Notes: generated from the sequence alone by a model not told the origin. A stretch of 64,000 nucleotides of DNA from Plectosphaerella cucumerina (GCA_020746995.1 JAGPXD010000006.1:1674001-1738000), one strand, 5' to 3'; numbered from the stretch's first letter, positions 11,739 through 21,717 are shown. Numbers and translations: made by a program.

Positions 11739-12149
11739 ATGAAGACGACTACCATCCTTGCCACTGCCTGCTCTTTTCTGGGCCTCGCCATGACGGCCAG
11801 CGCCTATAAGGATCCCATCCCAAGACAGGGAGCTGACTGCTGCTATGGCTTCGGGGTATGTATTGCCTATCATTCAACGAGGAGCTTTACTCATCCATGA
11901 CAGGGCCAAACCAGATTGGTGATACCCACTAAAGAATCTGGTCAATTCATGAGTGAGGGAAAATGGTGCCACGTGGACGTCAACGTGTAAGAGATCAATA
12001 TTCCCCCCTGGCTGGGGAACTAAGCTGACCTGCCTATGTACAGTGATCAGCAGTTCCCCGATGACTGCTCCAAGGCCACGTTCAGTAACCTTGGTGGATA
12101 CTGCGAGAGGTCCCCCGGCAGTGAGACTTTCCCGTCCGTTCCTTGCTGA
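11739..12149 (+). CDS. Small secreted six-cysteine protein, candidate effector
   Basis: A 101-residue protein assembled from three exons: 11739-11855, 11904-11986 and 12044-12149. Both introns (48 and 57 bp) have GT/AG ends, and the joined length is a multiple of three. The signal peptide is at about 1-22 (MKTTTILATA start, cleavage near SAYKD). The mature part has six Cys, at residues 34, 35, 61, 75, 87 and 101; the last is the carboxyl-terminal residue. Six cysteines in under 80 residues suggest three disulphides and an apoplastic protein, typical of fungal effectors. No family was recognised. An in-frame ATG five codons upstream (11724) is possible but would blunt the signal peptide. A donor-like GTGAG after GGCA near 12120 could give an alternative 3' end. 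Confidence 0.6.
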
Positions 12150-13082
12150 GCCTAAAGATCTTCGAAGATCTTTCATCAGGGCCAATGTTGTGGTCCAATG
12201 TTGTGGTCCAATGACAGAACTTGGTACTTCGTAACACATCAACTCGGAAGTTTGAATCCTGGCGGAGTCTGCATTTGATGAGGAAGAATCGTGTACGCGT
12301 ATCTGGAATCCTCTTTGTACCACGATGCATGTGGCGCAATAGGATTTGGCACGGCACGACAGGGCGGAACGGCATGCGGTCGCCAAAGCCCACCGAGTTC
12401 CGACCTGCATGTTACTAGCACTCATGCACTTCCATCCTATCTATGTCTCAGAAGTAAGCTATGTTGTGAAGATCACGCCGCCTAACCATCCAACCAGGCC
12501 ATTTTGTTTCGTTCGATGATCTATCCTGGCTTCCGCTGTTGACGGCATCGGAAATCCTACCAATGACCACTGGCGTTCAGGACTTGACACGGTCGGTGGG
12601 GTCGCTGGCTCTGGATTTGCCCGCCCCGTTGAAAGCTCAGTGTAACCAACGTTTCCCTGCAGCTCTAGCTCCCGATACTGAGATGCACTGATGGCCACGG
12701 AGATGGTAGGCGTATGATCCTGCGCACTACCTATCTGCGCGCCGAAGACATCCAGTGATAGACTCGAAGCGCTGGAGGGGAGCATCTCAGTCGCCATTCA
12801 TCCTCTCGTGCCCCTGTGACCCTGCAACACCCGCAGCCAGGGTGAGCAGATCCTGGTTGCACGATGGATTGTTATCGACAGATTCTCCTGCTTCCGGCAA
12901 TACGAAAGACAGAAGGAGCGAGAAGAGAGGTACAGAAGATACCTACTCGACGCGCATCCGAACTCGAGTATAAGATGCCAGGTCATCTCCCTTTCTACCA
13001 GACCTCCAACTACCGACCTCATCAAGCTCCGAGTCTTCATCTTCACATCTCTCAAACCTCAATCTCCGTTTCCACCTTGAAA
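12150..13082. other. Spacer with an unexplained coding-like fragment on the minus strand
   Basis: No complete gene recognised. A minus-strand open frame at 12459-12797 (112 residues) has protein-like composition, including YRELELQGNVGY and TELSTG, reminiscent of the tails of fungal membrane proteins. It has a stop directly before its ATG and no convincing upstream exon, so it may be a relic. The 13083 gene's promoter occupies the right end. Confidence 0.4.
12969..12974 (+). promoter_or_regulatory. Putative TATA box of the 13083 secreted-protein gene
   Basis: TATAAG stands about 110 bases before the ATG and is followed by a leader rich in C, T and A. Confidence 0.4.
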
Positions 13083-13552
13083 ATGCAGCCCTCTACCCTC
13101 CTCTTCGCTCTGGTTGCCTCCGAGGGCCTCGTCTCCGCGGCATCCATCCCCGCCTTCAACGTCAATGAGCGATCTATTCTCGACAACGAAGGGACCGCCC
13201 TCGAGAAGCGTGCATGCTTCAAAACGGGCCAAAAGTACGGCGACTACAAAGGCGAGGCGCAGAGCTACTCCCGCGCCGCTTGCAAGAACGTCTTCTCGGG
13301 CTACCACCGCAAGGGCCAGAAGTTCACGCAGTGCTACAATCTACCCAACGGCAACAGCGTCAACTTCAGCGTCGGCCTCCTCGGCGAGGACGAGTGCTAT
13401 GATGGTCTTTCCAAGGAGGTCAAGAACTGTGCTCGGGGCGGGCAGACGACCTATGACAACTGGATGTACAGGTGGGTGACAATTATCAGCCGCGTGAGAG
13501 CATGGCTGACCTCTACAGGACCGATCCCAACACTGGAAGGTGCGGCAAGTGA
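13083..13552 (+). CDS. Small secreted cysteine-rich protein with Kex2 propeptide site
   Basis: A 140-residue protein from exons 13083-13471 and 13519-13552, with a 47-bp GT/AG intron that restores a short carboxyl end ending GRCGK. The signal peptide is at about 1-19. A propeptide ends in LEKR (Lys-Arg at 42-43), so kexin cleavage would leave a mature chain of about 97 residues beginning ACFKTGQKYG. The mature chain has six Cys, at 45, 67, 84, 105, 116 and 138, and is rich in Gly, Tyr and Asn. A compact basic disulphide-bonded fold is likely. It looks like a candidate effector or an antimicrobial-type secreted protein; no family was identified with confidence. Without splicing the frame would run on for about 27 residues of low-quality sequence to a stop beyond 13550, so the intron is preferred. 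Confidence 0.7.
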
Positions 13553-13857
13553 GTGACGGGTAAACCCACATGCTCAGCCCGAAGCTGCTTGCCATTGGAC
13601 GGGGGCAGGAAGGTTTGAGGATGAGCAAGCACAGCTACCATCACGGCATATGTCGCGAACCCATGCATGAGACCGGTTCCTGTTCAATTCTAGGTAGGCT
13701 CGGGGTTGATCAGTCAAGAACCGAGTGGATTTACTTCCATGTATCGAAAGATGACAGACTAGCTCATCGCTGCTTACCCAACTGCATCAACCCCATTAGT
13801 GTCCATGCCGTGCCCTTGAACGTCTCCGATACTTTCTCTCAGGAATCATATCTGCGC
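13553..13857. other. Short convergent spacer
   Basis: About 300 bases between the + strand secreted gene and the minus-strand thioredoxin gene. Nothing beyond the expected 3' flanks was seen. Confidence 0.5.
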
Positions 13858-14397
13858 TCACGAGGAGGCCAGAGCTCCAATAACCTTCTTCAGAGCCAAG
13901 GGGTCAGCTCCGCGAATGCGCTCGACGAGCCCCTCACCAGACAGCACGAGGGTCTGGGCGGCGGGGATGCCAGGCACAGCAACGCCCTTGGGCGCGCCAT
14001 CGCGGAAGAAGACAAAGGTGGGCATGGCGGTGATAGTGTAGCGGCTGGCAACGTCCTTGACGTGGTCGGTGTTGACCTTGACAAACGCCACCTTGCCCTC
14101 GGCGGCGTGCTTCTCAGCGAGCTCGGAGAAGACGGGCGCGATGGCGCGGCAGGGCGGGCACCAATCGGCGTAGAAGTCGACGGCTACCCGTTTGTTCGAT
14201 GACAGGATGGCGTCGAGCTCGGCGGCGCTGGTGACCTTGATGACCTTGGCGGAGGTCTCAGGGATGGGCTTGCCATCGTTCATCCAGACCTGGGGGTGTC
14301 AGCGGGTACGGTAGCGCGGCAGGATGATGTCGCGTACATAGATGAAGTAGAAGAAGGCGAAAGTCGCAAAGGCGTAGCCGAGGATGCCCGCAGCCAT
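13858..14397 (-). CDS. Membrane-anchored thioredoxin-fold protein (WCPPC)
   Basis: A predicted 163-residue protein from exons 14397-14338 and 14289-13858. The 48-bp intron has a GTACGC donor, a CGCTGAC branch site and a CAG acceptor. The first exon codes a 20-residue hydrophobic segment (MAAGILGYAF start), so the protein is probably a signal-anchored or organellar thioredoxin and not a cytosolic one. Without splicing, a shorter soluble form starting at Met23 would be read. The thioredoxin fold covers about 35-140: VAVDFYADWCPPC with the redox cysteines at 64 and 67, and the cis-proline stretch AMPTFVFF. The Gly-Pro of the usual WCGPC site is Pro-Pro here, which is expected to alter redox potential or partner choice. 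The carboxyl end has an insert-like stretch (VPGIPAAQTLV) before the last helix. It is divergent from the oxidoreductase at 15256. Confidence 0.8.
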
Positions 14398-15255
14398 GGT
14401 GGTATTTAGCCGGTGGCGGTGATGAGGCTTGGTGGTGGTTGACGAAGGAGGTGAGTGAGGTGAGGTTTTGCCGGACACGTGGAACCAACCGGTGGATCAT
14501 TGACGGCGGCGGATGAAAGCTGACTAAGATGTCTTGGCAGCTGGCAGGTGCAAGGTGATTTTGAGTGAGTGAGTGAGAGGCCAAGGGCGCATCATCGCCA
14601 TCTCTCGCCAAGCACATTAGTGCTGACGGACCTCCAAAAGGGAGCACAACAAGAGGTCAGAAAACTATCTGCGAATGGACCTCATGAGGCTGCAAGGCTG
14701 CGAAGTCATCGTGATGCTCTACGGAGGCGAGATTTTGCAGTGAGCCAAGTCATTCACTACCTCGAACTCACTTACTACGTTTGACACGATCAGCCTAGAA
14801 TCCATGCAATGGTTGGGCTGCAGAATGACGTCCACGAGCGATGCCTGGAGCGAATGCGAACACACACTGCAGAGTCTGTCTTTGCGACCTCCTTTCGGCC
14901 TCCCAAAGTTCTACCAGCGCCATCACTAACAGTACCACAATGCCCTCTCCGGCTTCATCTGCATCTCCTCGCCGATTAGACGCATTCAGTTAGCGCGGCA
15001 ATGTCCGATGCGGCGATAAGCGCCCTCGCCTCTTTACGAGCTCTGGCGTCATCGACCCTCTTCGGCCTCCCCGCAAAGGGTCGTCGGCCGGGCACCATGC
15101 AAACTTTCCTCGGCCCCAGTTTACTACCGCGACAAGCTTCGACTACCGAGGCCCTGATATCATCATCGTGACCGCGCGCCCAAACTCCAACTTCAACCTC
15201 CCTTGACCATCACCACTGCTTCGCCCTCACCCTGAAACAGATCCTCACAACCACA
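14398..15255. other. Divergent promoter region, thioredoxin / MDR oxidoreductase
   Basis: A shared upstream region of about 860 bases. It includes a GAGT repeat near 14562-14577 and the pyrimidine-rich leader of the + strand gene. No gene recognised. Confidence 0.5.
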
Positions 15256-16290
15256 ATGGCATCAGCTACTACACCCGCCCAGATCCGCGCCTGGCAGGTC
15301 TCGGGTCCCGGCAAGATCACGGACACCATCAAGCTCAACTCCATCGCTCGTCCCACGGAATCGTCCCTCGGGCCCCGCGATGTTCTCATCGAAGTTGTCG
15401 CCGCCGGCGTCAACCCTGCAGACTACAAGCTCATCGGCCTCGGCCAGGTCTCTCGCTTCGTCCTCTCCTACCCCACCATCCCCGGCATGGACCTGAGCGG
15501 TCGCGTCATCGCCGTCGGCGCCCAGGTGCCCTCCGACGTCAAGGTCGGCGACAGCGTCATCGCCCGCATGGACCCCCTGAAGCCCGCCGGCTCCCTCGCC
15601 GAGGTCGTCGTCGCCGACTACGACGGTGTCGCCGCCCTCCCCTCCAGCGTCACTCCTCACCAGGCCGGCGCCGCGGCCACCACCGCACTCACAGCCTACC
15701 AGACCATTGCGCCCTACGTCAAGGCCGGCGACAAGGTCTTCATCAACGGCGGCTCTGGCGGCACAGGAACCTTCGGCATCCAGATCGCAAAGGCCCTCGG
15801 CTGCCATGTTACCGTCTCGTGCTCGACCGCCAAGATCCCCCTGTGCAAGGAGCTCGGCGCCGACGAGATCATCGACTACAAGACGACCGACGTTGTCGCC
15901 AAGCTGCGTGAGCTTGGAAAGATCTTCGCCGTTGTCGTCGACAACGTCGGCAACTCCCCCGCCAACCTGTACGCTTCTTCCGACGCCTTCCTCCTGTCCG
16001 ATGGACACTTCAAGTTCGTCGGCGGCGCCATCAACTTCGCCACCGCGCGGAGCCTGGTGCCGAGCTCCCTGCTGCCATCCTTCCTGGGTGGAGCCCAGCA
16101 CAAGCTTGAGACCTTCCTGACCAAGAACTCGCATGACGACCTGGCTGCTATTGCAAAGTGGATGGGCGAGGGGAAGGTCAAGACCATCGTCGACTCGGTC
16201 TATGGCTTTGAGGAGGTGCCGGCTGCCTACACGAAGCTCAAAGAGGGCTCCGCGGCGGGCAAGATTGTCATTCACGTTCAGAAGGAGTAA
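15256..16290 (+). CDS. Medium-chain (MDR) NAD(P)H oxidoreductase, quinone reductase type
   Basis: An intact single-exon gene of 344 residues, the usual length of the family. The N-terminal GroES-like domain (about 20-140) includes the MDR pattern DVLIEVVAAGVNPADYKL, with Asn-Pro-Ala-Asp in place of a catalytic Cys, and PGMDLSGRV. The Rossmann domain (about 140-300) has the glycine-rich nucleotide-binding loop INGGSGGTGTFGIQIA and VSCS at the end of the next strand, which suggests NADPH use. The zinc ligands of classical alcohol dehydrogenases are absent, so this is a zinc-independent quinone oxidoreductase or enoyl reductase-like enzyme (zeta-crystallin or RTN4IP1-like group). The substrate is unknown. 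The protein has no signal peptide and is presumably cytosolic. The ATG follows a CACA-rich leader and is the first in frame. Confidence 0.9.
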   Translation: MASATTPAQIRAWQVSGPGKITDTIKLNSIARPTESSLGPRDVLIEVVAAGVNPADYKLIGLGQVSRFVLSYPTIPGMDLSGRVIAVGAQVPSDVKVGDSVIARMDPLKPAGSLAEVVVADYDGVAALPSSVTPHQAGAAATTALTAYQTIAPYVKAGDKVFINGGSGGTGTFGIQIAKALGCHVTVSCSTAKIPLCKELGADEIIDYKTTDVVAKLRELGKIFAVVVDNVGNSPANLYASSDAFLLSDGHFKFVGGAINFATARSLVPSSLLPSFLGGAQHKLETFLTKNSHDDLAAIAKWMGEGKVKTIVDSVYGFEEVPAAYTKLKEGSAAGKIVIHVQKE

Positions 16291-16491
16291 ATCATGTCTC
16301 GAGTATTAATAATTTGTAGGTAATGAATGTATTTGGCACTGAGGACGGCATCTGTTGAGAAGACCGCCCTCGCACGGGGGGCAATATGTACGTGAAGTTT
16401 AAGTGAAGACCAGAGCGAGACCATATCCCGCCCCAGGTCACATGGCGTCCTTGTCTCGCGCAGCAGACGAGACAACTGGAGGAGATGGTAC

Positions 16492-17498
16492 TCAAAGGCA
16501 CTGGGAGTACCATTGGTTCTGCCTCTGGCAGGTACCCGCCGAGCAGCAGGTCGCGCCAGACCAGCCCTGGCCACCGCACTGGCCCCAGCGAGCAGCGCAC
16601 TACGCAACAAGTCAGCACTGTTCTCGACACTTGCCATCAAAAGACTCACGTTGCCGCCAGAAGGGGGAGGAGCAGTAGTAGGCGGAGGGGGGCTCGGGGT
16701 TGTAGGAGGAGGAGTAGTCGGGGGCGAGGGAGTGGTGCTGCCGCCGCCAACGGTGACGCGAGAGTTGCCGGCGCTGCGGTAAGCCTCGGTGGCGACGATC
16801 ATGTAGTAGTGGTTTCCGAGGGGCATGCCCTGCGCGGCCCAGGCGTTGAAGAAGACACCGGTATCGACGGTGCCGCTCTGGCGGTGCGTCTGGCGGATGG
16901 CCCAGTACTGCTGGAAGGTGCGGGTTCCGTCGATGGAGGGCTGGTTGGTGCGAGTGCTCTCGTAGAGGCGGTAGACGGAGCCGGCGTGGGTGATTTGGCC
17001 GCGAGCCTGGGCCGAGGAGCCGGGGTTGTACTCGCCGCTGGCAAGGTCAGAGGGTGCTTGGTTCAGGTGACATCTTGGTCACTCACTGGGCCTCAACGAT
17101 GTAGTACTCGACGAGGGGGCTACGGGTCCAGCCGTAGATGGTCAGGTACTAAAATCGTCAGTCCATGATTCTTCACTCATGGAAGCCAAGGGCTTTCTTA
17201 CGCTGTTGCCGTTGTTGGTCGGGTTCCATTGCGCGCTGTACGTGATGGACCTGGCGCCGCCCGGGTTCCAGCCTTTGCCGCCGACGAGGTTGCCTCCCGA
17301 CTGCCAAGTGACGCTGTAACCGCCGCCGGCAAGGTTGGTGTACGTTGCGGGCGAGGCGCCGTCGGACCACCACGAGTAGAAGTAGCCATCGTGCGTGCCC
17401 TCGCCGTTGGGGGTGTTCTGGCGCGGCTCGAGCGAGGGCGCGCCCATGACGCCGACCACGGCGGCAGCCGCGGCGAGGAGCGCTGTGAAAGAGACCAT
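16492..17498 (-). CDS. Endo-1,4-beta-xylanase, GH11 with C-terminal CBM1
   Basis: A secreted xylanase of 284 residues from four exons: 17498-17202, 17148-17087, 17037-16650 and 16599-16492. The introns are 53, 49 and 50 bp, and the total length is a multiple of three. The signal peptide is at about 1-19, followed by a short propeptide ending in PRQ. The GH11 beta-jelly-roll covers about 30-210 (GYFYSWWSDG, GKGWNPG, TIYGWTRSPLVEYYIVE). The catalytic nucleophile is Glu113 (SPLVEYY) and the acid/base is Glu204 (IVATEAY). A Pro/Thr-rich linker (about 212-249) leads to a family 1 cellulose-binding module at 250-284 (CGGQGWSGATCC, CQRQNQWYSQCL). The enzyme cleaves internal xylan bonds, and the module holds it on cellulose in plant cell walls. 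The linker-CBM exon border is a classic spot for domain gain. The upstream sites at 17581-17974 suggest xylose induction and glucose repression. Confidence 0.95.
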
Positions 17499-19473
17499 TC
17501 TGGTGATTTCGGAGACTAGAGTTTTCGGTAGTTGCTGATGATCTGCGGCAGGCGTTCAGGATGACCGCTGCTCCGGTCCTCTTATACCCCTGAATCCCGG
17601 ACACTTGGTCTGGCCCGAGGCTTACGAGCGGCGCGGAATCCGTACCGGAGCCTCAACCTCCGGCGCAAGCGCCCGAGACGCTTTCTGTATCCGGGCATTC
17701 TCCCGCCCATATTAAGACCCGGCGCCCGAACGAGTCCATGTTTCATTCTCTCGGAGGTCACGAGAGTCCAGGGACCTTAAAAGGGCTAGACCACCGGCGC
17801 GGTACCAGACTTGACAGCCAGCGGTGGCGGGTCTGGAGCCTTGGTAATGGGTGACAGGCCGGGAGAAATGCCCTGGCGCAATCAAAAACTCCGAAACAGC
17901 CGGCTACTTGCAGTGAAATCCAGGCGTCTTGGCTGTGTGTACCCCGCGGGGAGTCATGCGGGCCCGTTTTAGCCTGAATGCCGGGTGTGCCCTAAACCTC
18001 CGGCATTTGAGGACTCCTCGTGGCGTCCTGATGTAACTCTCCCGGGGCTGGTGAGGAGGTGCTAACCGTTCGGGGAACGGAGTCGGGACTGGGTAGTCGA
18101 GGTGTAAGCTGGATGGTTGAGGCTGATACCGGCTGTTTGCGAGTTTAATATGTGGACGGGCCCTTGGCCACTTGGATAAACGTCCTCCCGCCTGGATGTT
18201 CTGGTTCTTGAGATGATCTACGGGAGGGGCTCTGCGGCTGAGCAACAAAACCCTTCATGGATGTCTGTATTCTCGATGTATTGGCATCAGGCTACTCGGG
18301 TTTTCCTTGCTTGGTGTTGCACCCGGAAAACGACGGCACACTGGCTCGGCCTTGGCTCCGACAGATCTGAGGTAGCAATGCGCTCGCTGAAGACCGCATA
18401 GGTCATGTTACTGGACTTGTAGGACTGTGGGTTGTGAATAAAGCCATAGAGGCCGTCATCGACGCAACGTGCCAGCAAGGATTGGACTGAAAATTGGCGT
18501 CACAGCCATTCTTCAATGGATGCATAGTGACGGGCTGAGAGCCCTGGTCTAGGCAGATGGCGTCTTTGTCTTGCCAGGTGACTTCAGTACATACTTTGTT
18601 TCGTGGAGGTTGGAACAATGCCATATACCTCAAGTGCTGTTCTTTTGACAATGCATCCGCTTCTTCATCCGAATTCAGTTAGGCCATTGATTGTCTGCGG
18701 TACCTGACAATGCCAACACAGTTGCGGGCATGTTCCGCTGTTCCGCTTTGTGCCTCAGCATCTCAGCACAGCTGCTCCCTGCGTGCCCATGATCCTCTTG
18801 CTGCGGACAACCACTTTGGTGATTGTGATAAGATCAGCCTCATCCACCAAGGCAAACACACTTACTCAGTGCTCTGTCCGCCATAGCCCCGTTGCTCTGA
18901 TCCGCGGTATCAAGCACGTTCACATAGGGTCTTCGCAGACTTAAGCACAATCACATTGATCCACTGCTGCGGACATGCCGATGTGCACACAGTCGTCCCA
19001 GTTCTCCGCCAATTGTTTTGATCAATTGAAACCGCTGAGAAATGCCCATTGAGGTGAAACGTCCGCTCATTCGACCTGACGCACTTAGACCATCTGAATT
19101 ACTTGTTGTTCATGGAATCAAAGGCTGAATCATGATGAACCCAACCTGATTCTCCGCAGGGAAGCCATTCACATGTGTTGACCTCTCATATGAACTTGAT
19201 CGCATTGATCCTGTTCAACAAAAGTGGTCAAGATATGGTCCATCGCTGTGATCAGATTACTCCGACTCGTCAAGCGAACAGGCTGGTTGATCAGAAAAGC
19301 ATGTCTTCGCCGAAAACATCTACAAATATGCCATGATCCAACTCGGATCTTTTCATCAGTCTCATCCATCATCACTCACAACAACAACAATAACAGCAAC
19401 AGCTTTTCGGCTCATCAGCATACACTAACACCCGCTTGATAATCCAGTCAAGCAACCCAGCTCAACCACAACC
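17499..19473. other. Spacer of 2.0 kb between xylanase and APH-like gene
   Basis: The left 500 bases hold the xylanase promoter. The rest has only short open frames on both strands, and composition turns AT-richer after 18.2 kb. No gene or RNA recognised. Confidence 0.5.
17581..17974 (-). promoter_or_regulatory. Xylanase promoter: TATA, CreA-like palindrome, XlnR-like site
   Basis: Read on the minus strand, TATAAG is at 17586-17581, about 85 bases before the xylanase ATG. A perfect palindrome CCCCGCGGGG at 17942-17951 contains the CreA consensus SYGGRG (GCGGGG) on both strands. GGCTAAA, the XlnR/Xyr1 binding consensus, is at 17974-17968. The repressor-type and activator-type sites lie about 20 bases apart. 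Their function is inferred from known fungal xylanase promoters. Confidence 0.5.
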
Positions 19474-21717
19474 ATGTCCAGCATGCCCAGCTCCTCCATC
19501 ATCGGCCGGTCCGCGTCGGGAACCCTCAGCGACAACACCATCGCCTCATCTACCTCGTCCAATTCCAAAGCCTTCGACCTCCCCCAACGCGTCGCCACAT
19601 CTGGACAAAGCGGCAGCATTGCCGCTATCCGCCGCCAACGTGCCCGCTACCTCACTCCGTTTTTCGACGAGTACTCCACCGACTTCGACAAGAATTTCCA
19701 GGACTGGGAATTCGAATGGAACTTTGACACTATACTGGTCTCCAAGCTTCTTGCCTTCATCCGCACCGAGTACCATCTTCCCATCCCCAACAACACACCC
19801 GTCTGGACCATCGGCGAAGGATGCTACAACAAGGTCTTCGCCTTTCGGACCGAGGCGATGGATGGTGAGGCCGGCCCCAGCGCCCTCCCGCAGATTCTTG
19901 TCTTAAGAATCGGCTGGCCGCTGGCACCGAAGTACAAGTTGGAGTCTGACGTGGCGACGATGACTTTTGCTCGTAGGGAAGCCGGCCTCCCTGTACCTAG
20001 ATGTTTCTGGTATGATTCCAGCGGCCAAAATCCGTGGGATCTCTGCTGGTCGATTTGTGAGTTTGTTGACGGCCCTGCTTTCGAGCTCGTCGACGCGCTC
20101 TGGGACAACCCCCAGTGCGAGGCCATGAAGAACTTGGCCGAGATCATCAACGGTCACTGCGAGAGCCTAACAAAGTGCCACAACTTCGACAAGATTGGCT
20201 CGCTCTACTTTGCCGATCACGAGTGGAACACCTGTGGCCCGATGGGGGTGGAGGGCTATGTCGTTGGTCCCAGGGCCGAATTCAAGTTCTGGATGGGCCC
20301 CCGAGCCTACTACGTCGACCTCCCTCGTGGTCCCTTCAACTCTGTGGAGGATTACATCTCTGCTCATGTCGAGCTGCACATCCGCGACCTGAACAACGCG
20401 GACATTCCCGACTCCGCCTTTACCTTCGATTCGTCCTGCCGCTGTCCCACCAAGTATGAGGCTCCCCACACGTGCCCTCACGACAAGGAAATGCGCCAGC
20501 AACTCCTCAAGCTTGCTCAAGAGGTCCAGTCCAAGCTTATCCCTGCCGCCGTCCGCAAGGCCGAGCTCGCTGCCCGTGCCGATGGTTACACCGGCCCCCT
20601 CGGCGGCTGCGGCGCGACTCTGTGGCACCATGACTTGCACATGGGTAATATTCACTTGTTACCCGTGGCCACCGAGACAAGGTACGACCCAGATTTTGAC
20701 GGCCCAGGGATCGCGGCCATTTTGGACTGGGAAATGATCAGTGTCAAGCCTCGCTTCTTGCACAACCCGGTGCCCAAGGTTGCCCGAAGCTTCAACTTCC
20801 TCGAAGAAGACCGCGGCAACTTCCCTGCCGGTGACCAATACAAGGGCCCTTCGCTGCAAGATCTCTTCGAGGGCCGCGCCGCTCGCACGACTATGTTTCC
20901 AAAGGTCTTCGACCCGCCTCCCGAGTCTATGGCTCCGTGGGGTGTTGCTCTGCTCAACATCATCACCATGATCGGCACCATGGGCGCGATGGACACGGAC
21001 GAAATCGAGTGGTGGATGGACGCGCTCCAGTATCTAGGCTTCCCCCAGAACGGTTCGGACTACGGTCTTGACGACAACGATGATGACAACGATCAAGGTC
21101 CGGATGGCGGCAAGAAGGGCGACGATGACGCTGGTGGCAGCTTCAATGGATCCGACACCCCTGTACACTGGGGCGGTCCTCCCCGCCATAAGCACAATCG
21201 TGAAGGCGGCAAAGGTCATCAGGACGCCAACCTCGATAGGGTTGACAGGTTCAGCGGGGCCTTCAAACGAGCTCGTCACATGATGGTTCGTGCTGCTCCT
21301 CGGAACTGCTTCCCTCCCAGGCCGTTCAACCGCGAGGAGTTTCTGAAGCTGCCCATCTATCCTCAGGAACCCTCCTCCCCAAAGGCCGATGCCTCCCAGT
21401 CAAAGGTGAGGAAGCCAGACTTGACGCTTCCGCCTCTCGCCCCTGCTTCAGAACAGTTGGAGATGACCTCCATTCCACTGACACCAGGCCCGAGCAGCCC
21501 GGTTCATATACAATACCATGCCCTTAACATGACCATGCAAGTCCCTCTTCAGGATTTGATCCGCGGTATTGAGACTAATGAGCATCTCTACACCATGAAC
21601 CAGCCTCACGATGTCGTCTCCGCCACACCTCGGGCTCAGGACATTGCTCACGCTCCCCCTGTCGCTCCCATATCCTGGGTGCCGGCATTCCTTTCCACTT
21701 TCATTTGTTGCTATTGA
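19474..21717 (+). CDS. APH / protein-kinase-fold protein with long C-terminal tail
   Basis: A single-exon gene of 747 residues. The fold is that of aminoglycoside-phosphotransferase-like kinases. It has an N-lobe with a GEGCYNKVF glycine-rich loop (about 113) and ILVLRIGWP carrying the nucleotide-contact strand. The C-lobe has the Brenner motif HHDLHMGN, with catalytic Asp387 and metal-binding Asn392. AAILDWEM follows, with Asp418 in the place of the DFG aspartate. All key residues look intact, so phosphotransfer to a small molecule or protein is possible. In fungi this family is large and functionally obscure. The tail (about 520-740) is Asp-rich at first (DDNDDDND) and then Pro/Ser-rich and disordered. 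No signal peptide. The first ATG is used; a second Met is at residue 4. Confidence 0.85.
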   Translation: MSSMPSSSIIGRSASGTLSDNTIASSTSSNSKAFDLPQRVATSGQSGSIAAIRRQRARYLTPFFDEYSTDFDKNFQDWEFEWNFDTILVSKLLAFIRTEYHLPIPNNTPVWTIGEGCYNKVFAFRTEAMDGEAGPSALPQILVLRIGWPLAPKYKLESDVATMTFARREAGLPVPRCFWYDSSGQNPWDLCWSICEFVDGPAFELVDALWDNPQCEAMKNLAEIINGHCESLTKCHNFDKIGSLYFADHEWNTCGPMGVEGYVVGPRAEFKFWMGPRAYYVDLPRGPFNSVEDYISAHVELHIRDLNNADIPDSAFTFDSSCRCPTKYEAPHTCPHDKEMRQQLLKLAQEVQSKLIPAAVRKAELAARADGYTGPLGGCGATLWHHDLHMGNIHLLPVATETRYDPDFDGPGIAAILDWEMISVKPRFLHNPVPKVARSFNFLEEDRGNFPAGDQYKGPSLQDLFEGRAARTTMFPKVFDPPPESMAPWGVALLNIITMIGTMGAMDTDEIEWWMDALQYLGFPQNGSDYGLDDNDDDNDQGPDGGKKGDDDAGGSFNGSDTPVHWGGPPRHKHNREGGKGHQDANLDRVDRFSGAFKRARHMMVRAAPRNCFPPRPFNREEFLKLPIYPQEPSSPKADASQSKVRKPDLTLPPLAPASEQLEMTSIPLTPGPSSPVHIQYHALNMTMQVPLQDLIRGIETNEHLYTMNQPHDVVSATPRAQDIAHAPPVAPISWVPAFLSTFICCY

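Noticed and set aside
15262..16275. 337-residue open frame on the minus strand
   Set aside because: It mirrors the MDR oxidoreductase gene exactly, and its protein has no family features.
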